Positions 20,942 through 29,271 of a stretch of 64,000 nt of DNA are shown here, piece after piece (positions within the stretch are counted from its first letter, which is position 1; each line of letters opens with the position of its first letter). Under the pieces are notes generated by a model. It was not told the DNA's origin and ran no database searches. It saw only the letters and a program-made list of their open reading frames with translations. Source of the stretch: Clostridiales bacterium CHKCI006 (GTDB lineage: Bacteria; Bacillota_I; Bacilli_A; Erysipelotrichales; Coprobacillaceae); the NCBI GenBank assembly GCA_900018345.1, contig FCNA01000098.1, positions 1 to 64,000 on the forward strand, in the 5' to 3' direction. The position numbers and the translations under genes were made by a program.

Positions 20942-20950
20942 TGCTACAAT
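20942..20950 (+). promoter_or_regulatory. Extended -10 promoter of alr
   Basis: TGCTACAAT is an extended -10. The TTGACA at 20928-20933 is too close to serve as its -35 (11-base spacer). The leader is about 15 bases and includes GAGGTG. Confidence 0.5.
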
Positions 20951-20971
20951 GGTTGCTGAGGTGTTTTTTAA

Positions 20972-22057
20972 ATGGAAAATTATCGTGACACATACGCAAA
21001 CGTCGATTTGGACGCTTTAAGGCGTAATATTGCCTATATTCATCAGATTGCCAAAAAGCCTATTATGGCCATTGTGAAGGCGAATGCCTATGGACATGGC
21101 GCCGTGGAGATTGCTAAGGCTGCTTCAAGTATGGATGAGATCCAGATGTTTGGAGTCGCCACACTGGGTGAGGGCATTGAACTTAGAAATCATGGGATTA
21201 CTAAGGAAATCTTGGTAATTGGTTCCAGTCGTCCGGAAGATATGATGATTGCCAGTCAACGCAATATCAGTATTAGTGTCTATTCCATGGATGATTTAGA
21301 AAAAGTTTTGTCAGCACATTTTGAAAAGCCGCTAAAGGTGCATATTAAAATTGATACTGGCATGAATCGCATCGGTTTTAAAGGAAAAGCAGATTTTGAA
21401 GAAGCGCTCGCCAGACTACAGGCACATCCATTGATTCAGGTAGAAGGCGCCTTCACTCATTATGGTGCTGCAGAAGAAGAAAATGATACGTATCAGCATC
21501 AGTTTGAGACTTTTCAAAGCATCGTTGCAGGACATCAGTTCAAATACCTTCATGCCGCTAATACGGCAGGTGCACTGTATCACCATGAAGATCTGACAAA
21601 TCTGGTCAGGGTAGGAATTGCTTTATATGGGATTGAGCCTAATGGCAGTGATGATACCCCTTTAGAACAGGTCATGTCGCTTTATACGCGTGTTGTGATG
21701 ACTAAAAAGATTTGTGCCGGAGAACATGTCGGTTACGGCTTTACTTATCAGGCGAAGCAGGATGAGTATCTGGCGACTGTACCGATTGGGTATGCGGACG
21801 GGATCATTCGCAAAAACCAGAATCGTGAGGTGTATATCAATGGTCGTTACTACCAGATCGTAGGACGTATCTGTATGGATCAGATGATGATCCGCGTGGA
21901 TGAAAACGTGCAGGTAGGCAATCTGGTGGAGATTTTTGGGCCACATATTTCATTGAATCGGATGGCCAGAGAATTAGAAACGATTCCTTATGAGATCATT
22001 TGTCTTTTATCGCTTAGAGTAGCCAGACATTATATTCAAAACGGCATTTGTGAATAA
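20972..22057 (+). CDS. alr: Alanine racemase
   Basis: A 361-residue PLP enzyme making D-alanine for peptidoglycan. The PLP lysine is in AIVKANAYGHGA, and the C-terminal catalytic tyrosine is in VGYGFTYQ. RVGIALYGIEP and GRICMDQMM are also typical. GAGGTG precedes the ATG. It is followed by a strong terminator. Confidence 0.97.
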   Translation: MENYRDTYANVDLDALRRNIAYIHQIAKKPIMAIVKANAYGHGAVEIAKAASSMDEIQMFGVATLGEGIELRNHGITKEILVIGSSRPEDMMIASQRNISISVYSMDDLEKVLSAHFEKPLKVHIKIDTGMNRIGFKGKADFEEALARLQAHPLIQVEGAFTHYGAAEEENDTYQHQFETFQSIVAGHQFKYLHAANTAGALYHHEDLTNLVRVGIALYGIEPNGSDDTPLEQVMSLYTRVVMTKKICAGEHVGYGFTYQAKQDEYLATVPIGYADGIIRKNQNREVYINGRYYQIVGRICMDQMMIRVDENVQVGNLVEIFGPHISLNRMARELETIPYEIICLLSLRVARHYIQNGICE

Positions 22058-22069
22058 TGCCGTTTTTTT
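22038..22069 (+). terminator. Terminator of alr
   Basis: AAAACGGCATT / AATGCCGTTTT plus a T-run. It overlaps the last alr codons. Confidence 0.85.
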
Positions 22070-22190
22070 CTAGAAGGTTGAACAATTGAATAGATTAGCT
22101 AGCTCTCGAGAGTGGCGTGAATGACTTTACCAGGTGTTTTATCATTCCGATTAGAGATAATGCGATACGTTTATGATAAATGGACAAAAG

Positions 22191-22211
22191 AAAAAACCAG
22201 CATAGGCTGGT
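22191..22211 (-). terminator. Terminator of tRNA-Leu
   Basis: On the minus strand: ACCAGC / GCTGGT with a four-base loop followed by TTTTTT, 14 bases after the tRNA CCA end. The stretch 22070-22190 between alr and this terminator holds no gene I can support. Confidence 0.8.
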
Positions 22212-22224
22212 CTATTTCTCTAGC

Positions 22225-22310
22225 TGGTGCCCAAGGCCGGACTCGAACCGGCATGGCTTATCACCGCTTGATTTTGAGTCAAGTTTGTATACCAATTTCA
22301 ACACTTGGGC
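22225..22310 (-). tRNA. tRNA-Leu, anticodon CAA (reads UUG)
   Basis: An 86-base class II tRNA on the minus strand. The acceptor stem is GCCCAAG / CTTGGGC with an encoded CCA end. The anticodon arm is CTTGA-CTCAAAA-TCAAG, giving anticodon CAA. There is a long variable arm, and the T arm is GCCGG-TTCGAGT-CCGGC. It is a single-gene transcript with its own promoter and terminator. Confidence 0.95.
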
Positions 22311-22316
22311 TTCATC

Positions 22317-22336
22317 AACCATCTTTTCAGATGGTT
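22317..22336 (-). other. Hairpin in the tRNA-Leu 5' leader
   Basis: AACCATCT / AGATGGTT, a perfect 8-bp stem. On the transcribed strand the loop is GAAA, a GNRA tetraloop. It ends six bases before the mature tRNA 5' end and has no T-run, so it is not a terminator. Confidence 0.6.
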
Positions 22337-22363
22337 ATTGTTTTGTCTAGATGTGACTTAATT

Positions 22364-22392
22364 ATAATAGCATAGGGACTTTAAAAAAGCAA
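22364..22392 (-). promoter_or_regulatory. Promoter of tRNA-Leu
   Basis: On the minus strand: TTGCTT, 17 bases, TATTAT with TG one base upstream (extended -10). It gives a leader of about 45 bases. Confidence 0.6.
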
Positions 22393-22405
22393 TCCTTTTT
22401 TGAAT

Positions 22406-23281
22406 TTATTTTTCTAAAGCCTGTTTTGCCAGAGCTAACGCACCACAAATACCGGCGTTATCACCTAAACCAGGTGCAACGATATAGTCTTTTATACCGG
22501 AGCTGATTTCTGGTTTTTGAATATAGCCGTTCAGAAATGACTGCGTATAATGATGGATGCGTGGGAAAAGCTGTGTCTGTTTCATCACGCCACCACCAAG
22601 AATGATCTTTTTAGGTGACAAGATAAGAATGTAGGTCGCGAGGGCCTGACCGATATAATAGGCTTCCATTTCCCAAACGGGATGATCTTTAGGCAGTTCA
22701 TATGCTTTCTGATGGCAGCGTGCTTCGATTGCCGGACCGGATGCCAATCCTTCAAAGCAGTAAGGGTGATATGGACAGATTCCCCGGAACTCATCATCCG
22801 GATGGCTAACTAAGCGCATATGTCCCATCTCAGGATGCAAAAGCCCATGGACGAGCTTTCCTTCCACAACGGCACCACCGCCGATCCCTGTACCAATGGT
22901 AAGATACAGACAGCTATCCAATCCTTTGGCAGCACCAAAGCTGACTTCTCCCAAAGCAGCACCATTGACATCCGTATCAAATCCCATAGGAATAGGATAA
23001 CGCTGTTTCAATTGTCCCAGTATATCCACCTGATTCCAATGCGGTTTAGGTGTTGTGGTAATGTATCCGTAAGTTGAACTATTGGGATCGGGATCAATCG
23101 GACCGAATGTGCCTACTCCTAACGCCTCTATGTCGAACTGATCAAAAAAAGCAAAGACTTTCGCTAACGTTTCTTCAGGCGTGGTAGTCGGAAAAGATTC
23201 TCTTTTTTCAATTCTCCCAGTCTCGTCTCCAATGGCGACCACAAACTTTGTTCCGCCTGCTTCAATTGCTCCTAATTTCAT
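22406..23281 (-). CDS. scrK: ROK-family fructokinase
   Basis: A 291-residue sugar kinase. The N-terminal phosphate loop is AIEAGGTKFV; FDTDVNGAALGE holds the catalytic aspartate; TIGTGIGGG follows. A zinc site typical of ROK fructokinases is present (HPEMGHMR … CPYHPYCFEG). The closest known types are ScrK/GmuE fructokinases (mannokinases are possible). GGAGG precedes the ATG. No sugar transporter is adjacent. Confidence 0.87.
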   Translation of the reverse strand: MKLGAIEAGGTKFVVAIGDETGRIEKRESFPTTTPEETLAKVFAFFDQFDIEALGVGTFGPIDPDPNSSTYGYITTTPKPHWNQVDILGQLKQRYPIPMGFDTDVNGAALGEVSFGAAKGLDSCLYLTIGTGIGGGAVVEGKLVHGLLHPEMGHMRLVSHPDDEFRGICPYHPYCFEGLASGPAIEARCHQKAYELPKDHPVWEMEAYYIGQALATYILILSPKKIILGGGVMKQTQLFPRIHHYTQSFLNGYIQKPEISSGIKDYIVAPGLGDNAGICGALALAKQALEK

Positions 23282-23296
23282 CTTATTGACCTCCTT

Positions 23297-23488
23297 CTAA
23301 TTAATCAATGTACTGTTATCATTCTCATCATCATTGAAAAAGACTTCCTCGATGCGTTCTTCACTTTCGAGGATGGCGCGGCGAATTCCTTCCAGTGTTT
23401 TCTCATCACAAAGGATCTGAATTGCTTCATGCTTGTCACGCGCTTCAATGGCGATGGTTAGATCTAGTTTAAATTTTTTACGTTCCAT
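23297..23488 (-). CDS. Small hypothetical protein
   Basis: A 63-residue acidic protein that I do not recognise. A beta strand (KFKLDLTIAIEA) is followed by a charged helix (GIRRAILESEERIEEVFF) and an Asp/Asn-rich tail. AAAGGAGC precedes the ATG. It lies between hflX and the ROK kinase with short gaps (14 and 15 bases), so all three are one transcription unit. Confidence 0.7.
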   Translation of the reverse strand: MERKKFKLDLTIAIEARDKHEAIQILCDEKTLEGIRRAILESEERIEEVFFNDDENDNSTLIN

Positions 23489-23502
23489 ATTGATTGCTCC
23501 TT

Positions 23503-24732
23503 TTAATTCAAAATGATGAAGGACTCTAACTTCTTCTTGAAAGAAGGAAGGGTCTCAATATCCATGTAGATGCCATTTTCCTGATATTGGACCTCATTGA
23601 CATGAACATGGCGCATGATCATCGCAAAGGTCTCACCTTGTGCATAGGGAATCCACAACTGATAGCGTTCAAGATTTCCAAACAAGGTCTTGCCTAGAAA
23701 GCGTTTTAGCTGGTCTAGATTGGTTTTCTCCTTGGCTGAAATCAAAAGGTGTGGTTCACGTGTCTGCAGGAAGACGATATTGCCTTTGTCTATTTTATTG
23801 TAGACATATAACATAGGGATGTCTTTGACTCCCAAGCTTTCAAGGACCTGTTCGGTCGTTTCGATATGCTTTGTGTATTCGGGGTGACTGACATCGATGA
23901 CCTGAATGATCAGATCAGCCTCTCGAATCTCTTCTAAGGTGGAGCGGAAAGCTTGAATTAATTCGTGCGGTAAAAAGGAAATGAATCCGACTGTATCGGT
24001 GAGAAGGAAAGGCAGGTGATCGTCTGTTTCACAATACCTTGTCGCTGTCTGCAGAGTGGCAAATAGCATGTCTTTTTCAAACACTTTCTTCTCATCTACC
24101 AGCGCATTGAGCAATGTCGATTTCCCGCTGTTCGTATAACCGACCAGGGCCACGATCGGCAGATCGCTTTTTTTGCGCTTATCGCGTTGCGTTTGGCGCT
24201 CCTTGGCAATCTGCCGGAGCTCTTTTTCATATCGCTGAAGTTTTTGATGGAGCAGCCGGCGGTCGTTTTCTAATTGCGTTTCTCCGCTTCCACGAAAGCC
24301 AGATCCACCTTGCTGACCAGTCAATTCACGGTGAGCGCCGACGAGGCGGGGCAGGGTGTATTTCAGACGAGCGATTCCCACTTGCAGGATGGCCTCGCGC
24401 GAACGCGCTCGTTGTTCGAAGATACGCAGGATCAGACTGGTTCGATCTTCGATAGCACAATCCAGCTGATCTTGAAAGTAAAGGTATTGAACACTAGTCA
24501 GTTCCTCATTGAAAAGGACTAAATCGATTGCTTCTGTTTGAATGAACTGACGCAGTTCGCTTACTTTGCCTGAACCAAGGTATGTCTGTTTATCCGGAAC
24601 GGGCAGATTTTGCACAAACGAGTATTGAACTTCAATATTTAAAGCTAGCGCTAACTCTTTTAATTCCTGCATCATCATTTCAAAGACCGCATGAATCGCT
24701 GGATAATGAACTCCCACAATCATGGTTCGCAT
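23503..24732 (-). CDS. hflX: Ribosome-associated GTPase HflX
   Basis: A 409-residue protein. The N-terminal HflX domain (about 1-190) carries GAHRELTGQQGGSGFRGSGE. The G domain has G1 GYTNSGKST, G3 DTVGF and G4 NKID. HflX splits stalled or stressed 70S ribosomes. A leftover C-terminal domain of about 60 residues follows the G domain. GAGGTG lies before the first ATG. Confidence 0.95.
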   Translation of the reverse strand: MRTMIVGVHYPAIHAVFEMMMQELKELALALNIEVQYSFVQNLPVPDKQTYLGSGKVSELRQFIQTEAIDLVLFNEELTSVQYLYFQDQLDCAIEDRTSLILRIFEQRARSREAILQVGIARLKYTLPRLVGAHRELTGQQGGSGFRGSGETQLENDRRLLHQKLQRYEKELRQIAKERQTQRDKRKKSDLPIVALVGYTNSGKSTLLNALVDEKKVFEKDMLFATLQTATRYCETDDHLPFLLTDTVGFISFLPHELIQAFRSTLEEIREADLIIQVIDVSHPEYTKHIETTEQVLESLGVKDIPMLYVYNKIDKGNIVFLQTREPHLLISAKEKTNLDQLKRFLGKTLFGNLERYQLWIPYAQGETFAMIMRHVHVNEVQYQENGIYMDIETLPSFKKKLESFIILN

Positions 24733-24786
24733 TGAATCACCTCTATTTTTTTAAGCGTGCGCATATACATAGGAACGGGTGATACC

Positions 24787-25701
24787 ATGAAAAAATATTT
24801 ATGGCTTATGCCAACGATGCTATGTATCTATACGTTTATTTATAGTTTAACACATCTCACAACCATAAATCAAATTACACAGAGCACTCTGGCCGCAATT
24901 TTTCAATTAATTCCGTCCTTGTTTTTTCTGATGCTTCTTTTTGGTGTGATGAATCAGATGGGACTTTTTGGATTGGCGGGTTTTTTTCTGGAAAAAATAC
25001 TGAATCCGCTTTTGCATCTAGGAACACGTGCCAGTGGACTATATGCAGCAAGTCTTTTTGCTGGATATCCGACATTTGCCCTGTTGATCGGACAGGCTTA
25101 TGAAAGACAGGAGATCGATGCGGCTGAAATGAAACATTTGATGCGGATCTCTTCGCATGCCAGTCCGGCCTTTGTTTTGTTAAGCATAGGGAGTGGACTG
25201 TTTCATTCCTTAAAGATGGGACTTGTGATCTGGCTGATTCACATCCTGAGCAATTTGATCCTGGCACTGATCTTTCGTCCTGCCAGTCCAGGTAAGAAGC
25301 TAAGTTGGGAAAGCTGTCTGGAAGGGTGTGCCTCAACAGCGTTTGTTCCGCTCTGTCAGCGACAGCTGATCCAATGTGTCCGAACTTTTGTTTACATCTA
25401 TGGTTTCATGCTGATCTTTAATGTATTGCAGGCATCCTTATTTTCTCATCTGCCTGGTTCAGCAATCTTCCATGGACTGCTTGAATTTAGTGCTGGAAGT
25501 CTCGACTTGGCAAATCAGCCGGAACGTTCGATCTTTGTTCTGGTCAGTTTGTTTTTAGGCTTTTCTGGTATCTCATGTATGATGCAGGTTCAGGCTGTTC
25601 TGTCACACATCCAATGGGCATTTCAAAGTTACTTCATTGCGCGCCTTTTTCAGGGGTTGATAGCTTTCTTGCTAAGTATTTTTTACCTCTGGTTGTCTTG
25701 A
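24787..25701 (+). CDS. YlbJ-like sporulation/nucleoside-gate membrane protein
   Basis: A 304-residue integral membrane protein with about eight helices. It shows the Gate/nucleoside-recognition features of YlbJ and SpoIIIA-region relatives (AGYPTFALLIGQAY … SSHASPAFVLLSIG … EFSAG … LGFSGISCMMQVQAVL). YlbJ is a mother-cell membrane protein needed for spore cortex formation, possibly as a small-molecule channel. It is shorter than YlbJ (about 400 residues). GGGTGAT precedes the ATG at 24787. Confidence 0.72.
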   Translation: MKKYLWLMPTMLCIYTFIYSLTHLTTINQITQSTLAAIFQLIPSLFFLMLLFGVMNQMGLFGLAGFFLEKILNPLLHLGTRASGLYAASLFAGYPTFALLIGQAYERQEIDAAEMKHLMRISSHASPAFVLLSIGSGLFHSLKMGLVIWLIHILSNLILALIFRPASPGKKLSWESCLEGCASTAFVPLCQRQLIQCVRTFVYIYGFMLIFNVLQASLFSHLPGSAIFHGLLEFSAGSLDLANQPERSIFVLVSLFLGFSGISCMMQVQAVLSHIQWAFQSYFIARLFQGLIAFLLSIFYLWLS

Positions 25702-25749
25702 AAAAGCATGGAATTTTGTGTATGCTTAGACATAAAGGAGGAATGGGTC

Positions 25750-26019
25750 GTGCCTTGTTATGTCTATATGTTGCGCTGTCAGGATGGATCCTTGTACACT
25801 GGCTGGACAAATGCGCTGGAAAAAAGGGTAGCGGCGCATCAGTCTGGTAAGGGTGCCAGGTACACTCGGGCGCATCGACCGGTTGCATTGGTCTATGTAG
25901 AGACATTCGATACAAAAAAGAAGGCGATGCAGCGGGAATATCAGCTCAAACAATTGACGAAAGCACAAAAAGAGGCCCTGGTAAGTACTTATGAAGCAAA
26001 AAAGACAAATCTTGTTTAA
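25750..26019 (+). CDS. GIY-YIG domain protein (YazA/UPF0213 family)
   Basis: An 89-residue protein covering the GIY-YIG nuclease fold: YVYMLRCQDGSLYTGWTN, then GKGARYTRAHRPVALVYVE and REYQLKQLTKAQKEALV. GTG at 25750 is chosen because AAAGGAGG is eight bases upstream and the family starts just before the YVYML strand. The molecular role of this family is not settled. The end overlaps the VanZ gene by 29 bases. Confidence 0.88.
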   Translation: MPCYVYMLRCQDGSLYTGWTNALEKRVAAHQSGKGARYTRAHRPVALVYVETFDTKKKAMQREYQLKQLTKAQKEALVSTYEAKKTNLV

Positions 26020-26380
26020 TTTTCTAGCTATGTTGATCTGGATGGCTGTGATTTTTTCTTTTTCTCAGCAAAATGGGGAGTCCTCACAGTCTTTGAGTAA
26101 TCACCTGTTGGCTTTGTTGGGACTGGAAGGGGAGATGGCAAGTTTCATCTTACGCAAATTAGCGCATTGGACAGAGTACTTGATCTTAGCTTTTCTAACA
26201 GCCCGCTTTGTGAAAAGCGCTGGCCTATTACCACGCTGGATCCTGATCTGGGTCATCATGTTTGCCTTTTTAGATGAATTTCACCAGTCTTTTATTGCCG
26301 GGCGAGTCGCTTCGTTATGGGATGTCGGTGTTGATACTTTTGGGGGATTGGTCGGTTACTGGCTTTTTTCTAAAAAATAA
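25991..26380 (+). CDS. VanZ-like membrane protein
   Basis: A 129-residue protein with three to four membrane helices and the VanZ signatures IFSFSQQNGESSQ, RKLAHWTEYLIL and DEFHQSFIAGRVASLWDVGVDTFGG. VanZ-like proteins are common in Firmicutes, and most are unrelated to vancomycin clusters; some give low-level teicoplanin tolerance. The start lies inside the upstream gene with only a weak ribosome site. Confidence 0.87.
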   Translation: MKQKRQILFNFLAMLIWMAVIFSFSQQNGESSQSLSNHLLALLGLEGEMASFILRKLAHWTEYLILAFLTARFVKSAGLLPRWILIWVIMFAFLDEFHQSFIAGRVASLWDVGVDTFGGLVGYWLFSKK

Positions 26381-26426
26381 AGTGTAACAGCAGCTTTTTA
26401 GGGATAATAGAGTAGGAGGTGATTGG

Positions 26427-28049
26427 ATGCACTGGTATCCGCTTTATCTGACTCAAGATCCCCAAAAAACTGCTTTTTGTTGTTTGCAATCCGTCTTAGC
26501 TCATCATCGGTATCGTCATGACTGGCGCTGGATGCTTAAAGATATCGGTGAGCATGCGTGGGGACTGGATGGGTTACTACATCTTTTGACGCTTTATGGC
26601 ATAGACTATACCGCTTTTTCATCTATAGAAGAAGCGTTAGCGCATCGCTGTTTCCCCATCATTGCTAACTTAGGTGATCATTTTGTTTTAGTGATGCGAT
26701 CTGGGACCAAAGCGGTCTACCTGATGGATCCGCTTAGAGGGTATCGCAAAATGAGCCTCTCTTCATGGAAGGAAAAAGCAATCTGGCAATGCTTGAGCAT
26801 TGGCTTTATTGGACGCTATCCCTATCATCACCAATCGTTATGGCCGTTATGTTTGCGTCAGCCACGTTTTCTCATTTCATTTTTTCTATATCTAATAGGG
26901 ACGATGGGCTATTATCTGGTTCTTTTTCACTTTCACCTTACGCAAACTATCTGGCTGGATCTGGGCCGGGGAGTGGAGAACGCTGCTTTTTTATGGGTGA
27001 CGGCCCAAGGCTTATTTGAGCTGATGACTCAGTGGCAGGAACGCTGGCCGTCGATCCGTCCATACCCAATCAAACAGATCATCAGACAGAACCTCTCATT
27101 TGTGGCACAATTACTCTGGGGTCTCTGGCTTATAGAAAGCTTGGTGAGAGCGGGACGCAGTGCTTTGATGGCAATGCTTTACGGGCTTCTTTTAGCAGGC
27201 TTGTCACATTATCTTTGGCATCGCTGGCAGCCGGCGGATCGCCATTGTCTGGAGTCATCTTCTTTCTGGAATTATTTAGGTGGATTGGGGCTGGTGCTCA
27301 GCATCCATCTTGGCTTGGTGATTGGATACTTTGGCTGGACGTCTTCCTGGATAGAGACGCAAGCCTTGTTATATATTGGACTGACAGGATTAGGCTGGCA
27401 CTGGATTTCTATTGGTTTTCATCTCGCTTGCACACAACTTGCCGATTGGCAGTATTGGCTAGAGACGAAGAAAAAAGAAGCGCCACTGGAATCACTGGAA
27501 GAAATTCGTTTTTATCAGGCGACAAAGCTCATCTCCATGTCTGTTTCAGGCGGTTTTTCCAGTGATCACTACTTATTGCCTTTGATGATGTTAGGAAAAG
27601 GAATGCCATCGCCTGAATGGCAGGTTTATATCAATGGTCATCGTGCGGATACATATTCGATGTCAGATTATCATTGTATCATTCGTTATTTTGATCACTT
27701 CTGTCTAGACGAATCAGAGTCTTTGCGGGATTATCTGGGAGAGGCTGGTGTGAAGCTGGCCTGGCAATATCAATTGCTGAAAGAAGAGCTGCTCATTAAT
27801 TTGCAGTTGCCCTTTTTATCTTTTGAAGCTAAAGAACTCGCAGGTTTTATCCATCAGTATTTAGCTGATGGAAAACTGATGATCTGTGTGCATTGTTTAG
27901 ATCATTTGCAAGCGGATAGTTTGGAAAAGGTCATCCGCCTGATTCAGGAGCAGAATGAACGGTGGGTCATTCTGGTCAATCCTCAAATAAAATTAGTGAA
28001 TCCCTCGTTCGAATATGCTATAATGGGGCATGAAGAAGGAGGATCTTGA
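26427..28049 (+). CDS. Degenerate peptidase-containing ABC exporter-like protein (C39-like + membrane + dead NBD)
   Basis: A 540-residue protein with three parts. Residues 1-125 read as a C39 peptidase domain: the His (H85 in HFVLV) and Asp (D101 in MDPLRG) regions are kept, but the catalytic Cys position appears to be T15 in DPQKTAFCCLQSVL. Residues about 148-340 form roughly six membrane helices. Residues about 365-540 follow an ABC nucleotide-binding domain in outline: a YINGH strand; a Q-loop-like region; LSFEA in place of LSGGQ; and LMICVHCLDHLQADSLEKVI in place of the Walker B/D-loop. The Walker A lysine is absent (SGGFSSDHYL). The frame is intact with a good GGAGGTGAT site, so it is not decaying DNA. 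The substrate is unknown. The domain assignments are by eye. Confidence 0.7.
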   Translation: MHWYPLYLTQDPQKTAFCCLQSVLAHHRYRHDWRWMLKDIGEHAWGLDGLLHLLTLYGIDYTAFSSIEEALAHRCFPIIANLGDHFVLVMRSGTKAVYLMDPLRGYRKMSLSSWKEKAIWQCLSIGFIGRYPYHHQSLWPLCLRQPRFLISFFLYLIGTMGYYLVLFHFHLTQTIWLDLGRGVENAAFLWVTAQGLFELMTQWQERWPSIRPYPIKQIIRQNLSFVAQLLWGLWLIESLVRAGRSALMAMLYGLLLAGLSHYLWHRWQPADRHCLESSSFWNYLGGLGLVLSIHLGLVIGYFGWTSSWIETQALLYIGLTGLGWHWISIGFHLACTQLADWQYWLETKKKEAPLESLEEIRFYQATKLISMSVSGGFSSDHYLLPLMMLGKGMPSPEWQVYINGHRADTYSMSDYHCIIRYFDHFCLDESESLRDYLGEAGVKLAWQYQLLKEELLINLQLPFLSFEAKELAGFIHQYLADGKLMICVHCLDHLQADSLEKVIRLIQEQNERWVILVNPQIKLVNPSFEYAIMGHEEGGS

Positions 28050-28507
28050 TGGAAATATCTTTTGCGTTTGTCAATCAGACGGACACTGATTTGACTGAAT
28101 ATGAAACGCTTTTTTCGCAAATCATTGAAACCGCACTAACCATTTTACATATTGATGATGATGTTGAACTATCCTGTATCATTGTAGATAATAATGCCAT
28201 TTGGCAAATCAATCGGGATTATCGACAGATCGACCGACCAACAGATGTGATCAGCTTTGCCTTGGAAGATCAGCCGGACGTTTTGCCTGAAGGCATGCCG
28301 CGGGAGCTGGGAGATATCTTTATTTCGTTAGAAAAAGCAAGCGAACAGGCAGAGAGCTATGGTCATTCTTTTCATAGAGAATTCTGTTTTCTGTTCACAC
28401 ATGGACTTCTTCACCTTTTAGGATATGATCATATGGAAAAACAAGAGGCAGAGGTTATGTTCGGTTTGCAGGAGGAGATCTTAAATGCCCAAAAAATTAC
28501 CCGATAA
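28049..28507 (+). CDS. ybeY: Endoribonuclease YbeY
   Basis: A 152-residue metal-dependent RNase for 16S rRNA 3'-end maturation and ribosome quality control. The zinc signature HGLLHLLGYDH (H-x3-H-x5-H) is complete. The ATG at 28049 overlaps the upstream stop by one base (TGATG) with AAGGAGG before it. It heads the ybeY-dgkA-cdd-era-recO block conserved in Bacilli. Confidence 0.95.
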   Translation: MEISFAFVNQTDTDLTEYETLFSQIIETALTILHIDDDVELSCIIVDNNAIWQINRDYRQIDRPTDVISFALEDQPDVLPEGMPRELGDIFISLEKASEQAESYGHSFHREFCFLFTHGLLHLLGYDHMEKQEAEVMFGLQEEILNAQKITR

Positions 28508-28871
28508 AGTTCATTATTCTCATTTTCGGGATATGTTCAAATGTGCTGGTCATGGCATCTTCGTTTGTATCAGAGAAGAAACCAATATGAAGGTGCACCT
28601 GATCATCGCTTTGCTGGTGATGATCCTGGCATGGTGGCTTGACTTTGCGCGGATGGAATGGTGCATGCTTCTGTTATGCATTGGTCTGGTGCTGGCTTTG
28701 GAGATGGTCAATACGGCGATTGAAAACATCGTGGACTTCATCTGCCCGCAATATGATCCGCGCGCAGGGAAGATCAAGGACGTAGGTAGCGGGCTGGTCC
28801 TGATCTTTGCACTATTTGTGGCTGTTATCGGCTGTATGCTGTTTATCCCGCATTTGATGGAATTGAGGTGA
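28485..28871 (+). CDS. dgkA: Undecaprenol/diacylglycerol kinase DgkA
   Basis: A 128-residue integral membrane kinase with three helices. The signature EMVNTAIENIVDFI and the N-terminal amphipathic FKCAGHGIFVCIREETN are typical. In Gram-positives it phosphorylates undecaprenol for wall synthesis. The ATG overlaps ybeY by 23 bases, with GGAGGAG upstream. Confidence 0.93.
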   Translation: MPKKLPDKVHYSHFRDMFKCAGHGIFVCIREETNMKVHLIIALLVMILAWWLDFARMEWCMLLLCIGLVLALEMVNTAIENIVDFICPQYDPRAGKIKDVGSGLVLIFALFVAVIGCMLFIPHLMELR

Positions 28872-28875
28872 GAAG

Positions 28876-29271
28876 ATGGAAGCATTAGAATTGATACATC
28901 AGGCTTTTCAGGCGCGTGAGAACGCCTATTGTCCTTATTCGAATTTTAAGGTTGGCGCAGCTGTTTTGTTGAAGAATGGCCAATATATTGTCGGTGCCAA
29001 TGTTGAAAATGCTGCGTACGGCTCTAGTATGTGCGCTGAACGGAATGCGATTTTCCAGGTTTACAGTCAGGGTTATCGCAAGCAGGATATCGAAGCATTA
29101 GCGATCGTCGCTGATACGGAGGCCGTGATCACCCCTTGTGGCAGCTGCCGTCAGGTACTGGTGGAACTTTTAGATTCAGAAACACCGATCTTTCTGGCAA
29201 ACAAGACTTCCTATAAGCAGACGACGATTGAAAAATTATTACCAAAATCATTTACAGGAGCGTATTTGTAA
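28876..29271 (+). CDS. cdd: Cytidine deaminase
   Basis: A 131-residue homotetrameric-type zinc deaminase converting (deoxy)cytidine to (deoxy)uridine. Zinc/catalytic motifs: MCAERNAIF and PCGSCRQVL. The TAA overlaps the era ATG by one base. Confidence 0.96.
   Translation: MEALELIHQAFQARENAYCPYSNFKVGAAVLLKNGQYIVGANVENAAYGSSMCAERNAIFQVYSQGYRKQDIEALAIVADTEAVITPCGSCRQVLVELLDSETPIFLANKTSYKQTTIEKLLPKSFTGAYL

Noticed and set aside
22103-22112. CTCTCGAGAG palindrome between alr and tRNA-Leu
   Set aside because: Only 10 bp, no promoter next to it, and such palindromes are expected by chance in 64 kb.
24114-24522. Two overlapping plus-strand frames antisense to hflX
   Set aside because: They mirror the G-domain coding of hflX, with Ser/Arg/Ala-rich shadow composition and no ribosome site.
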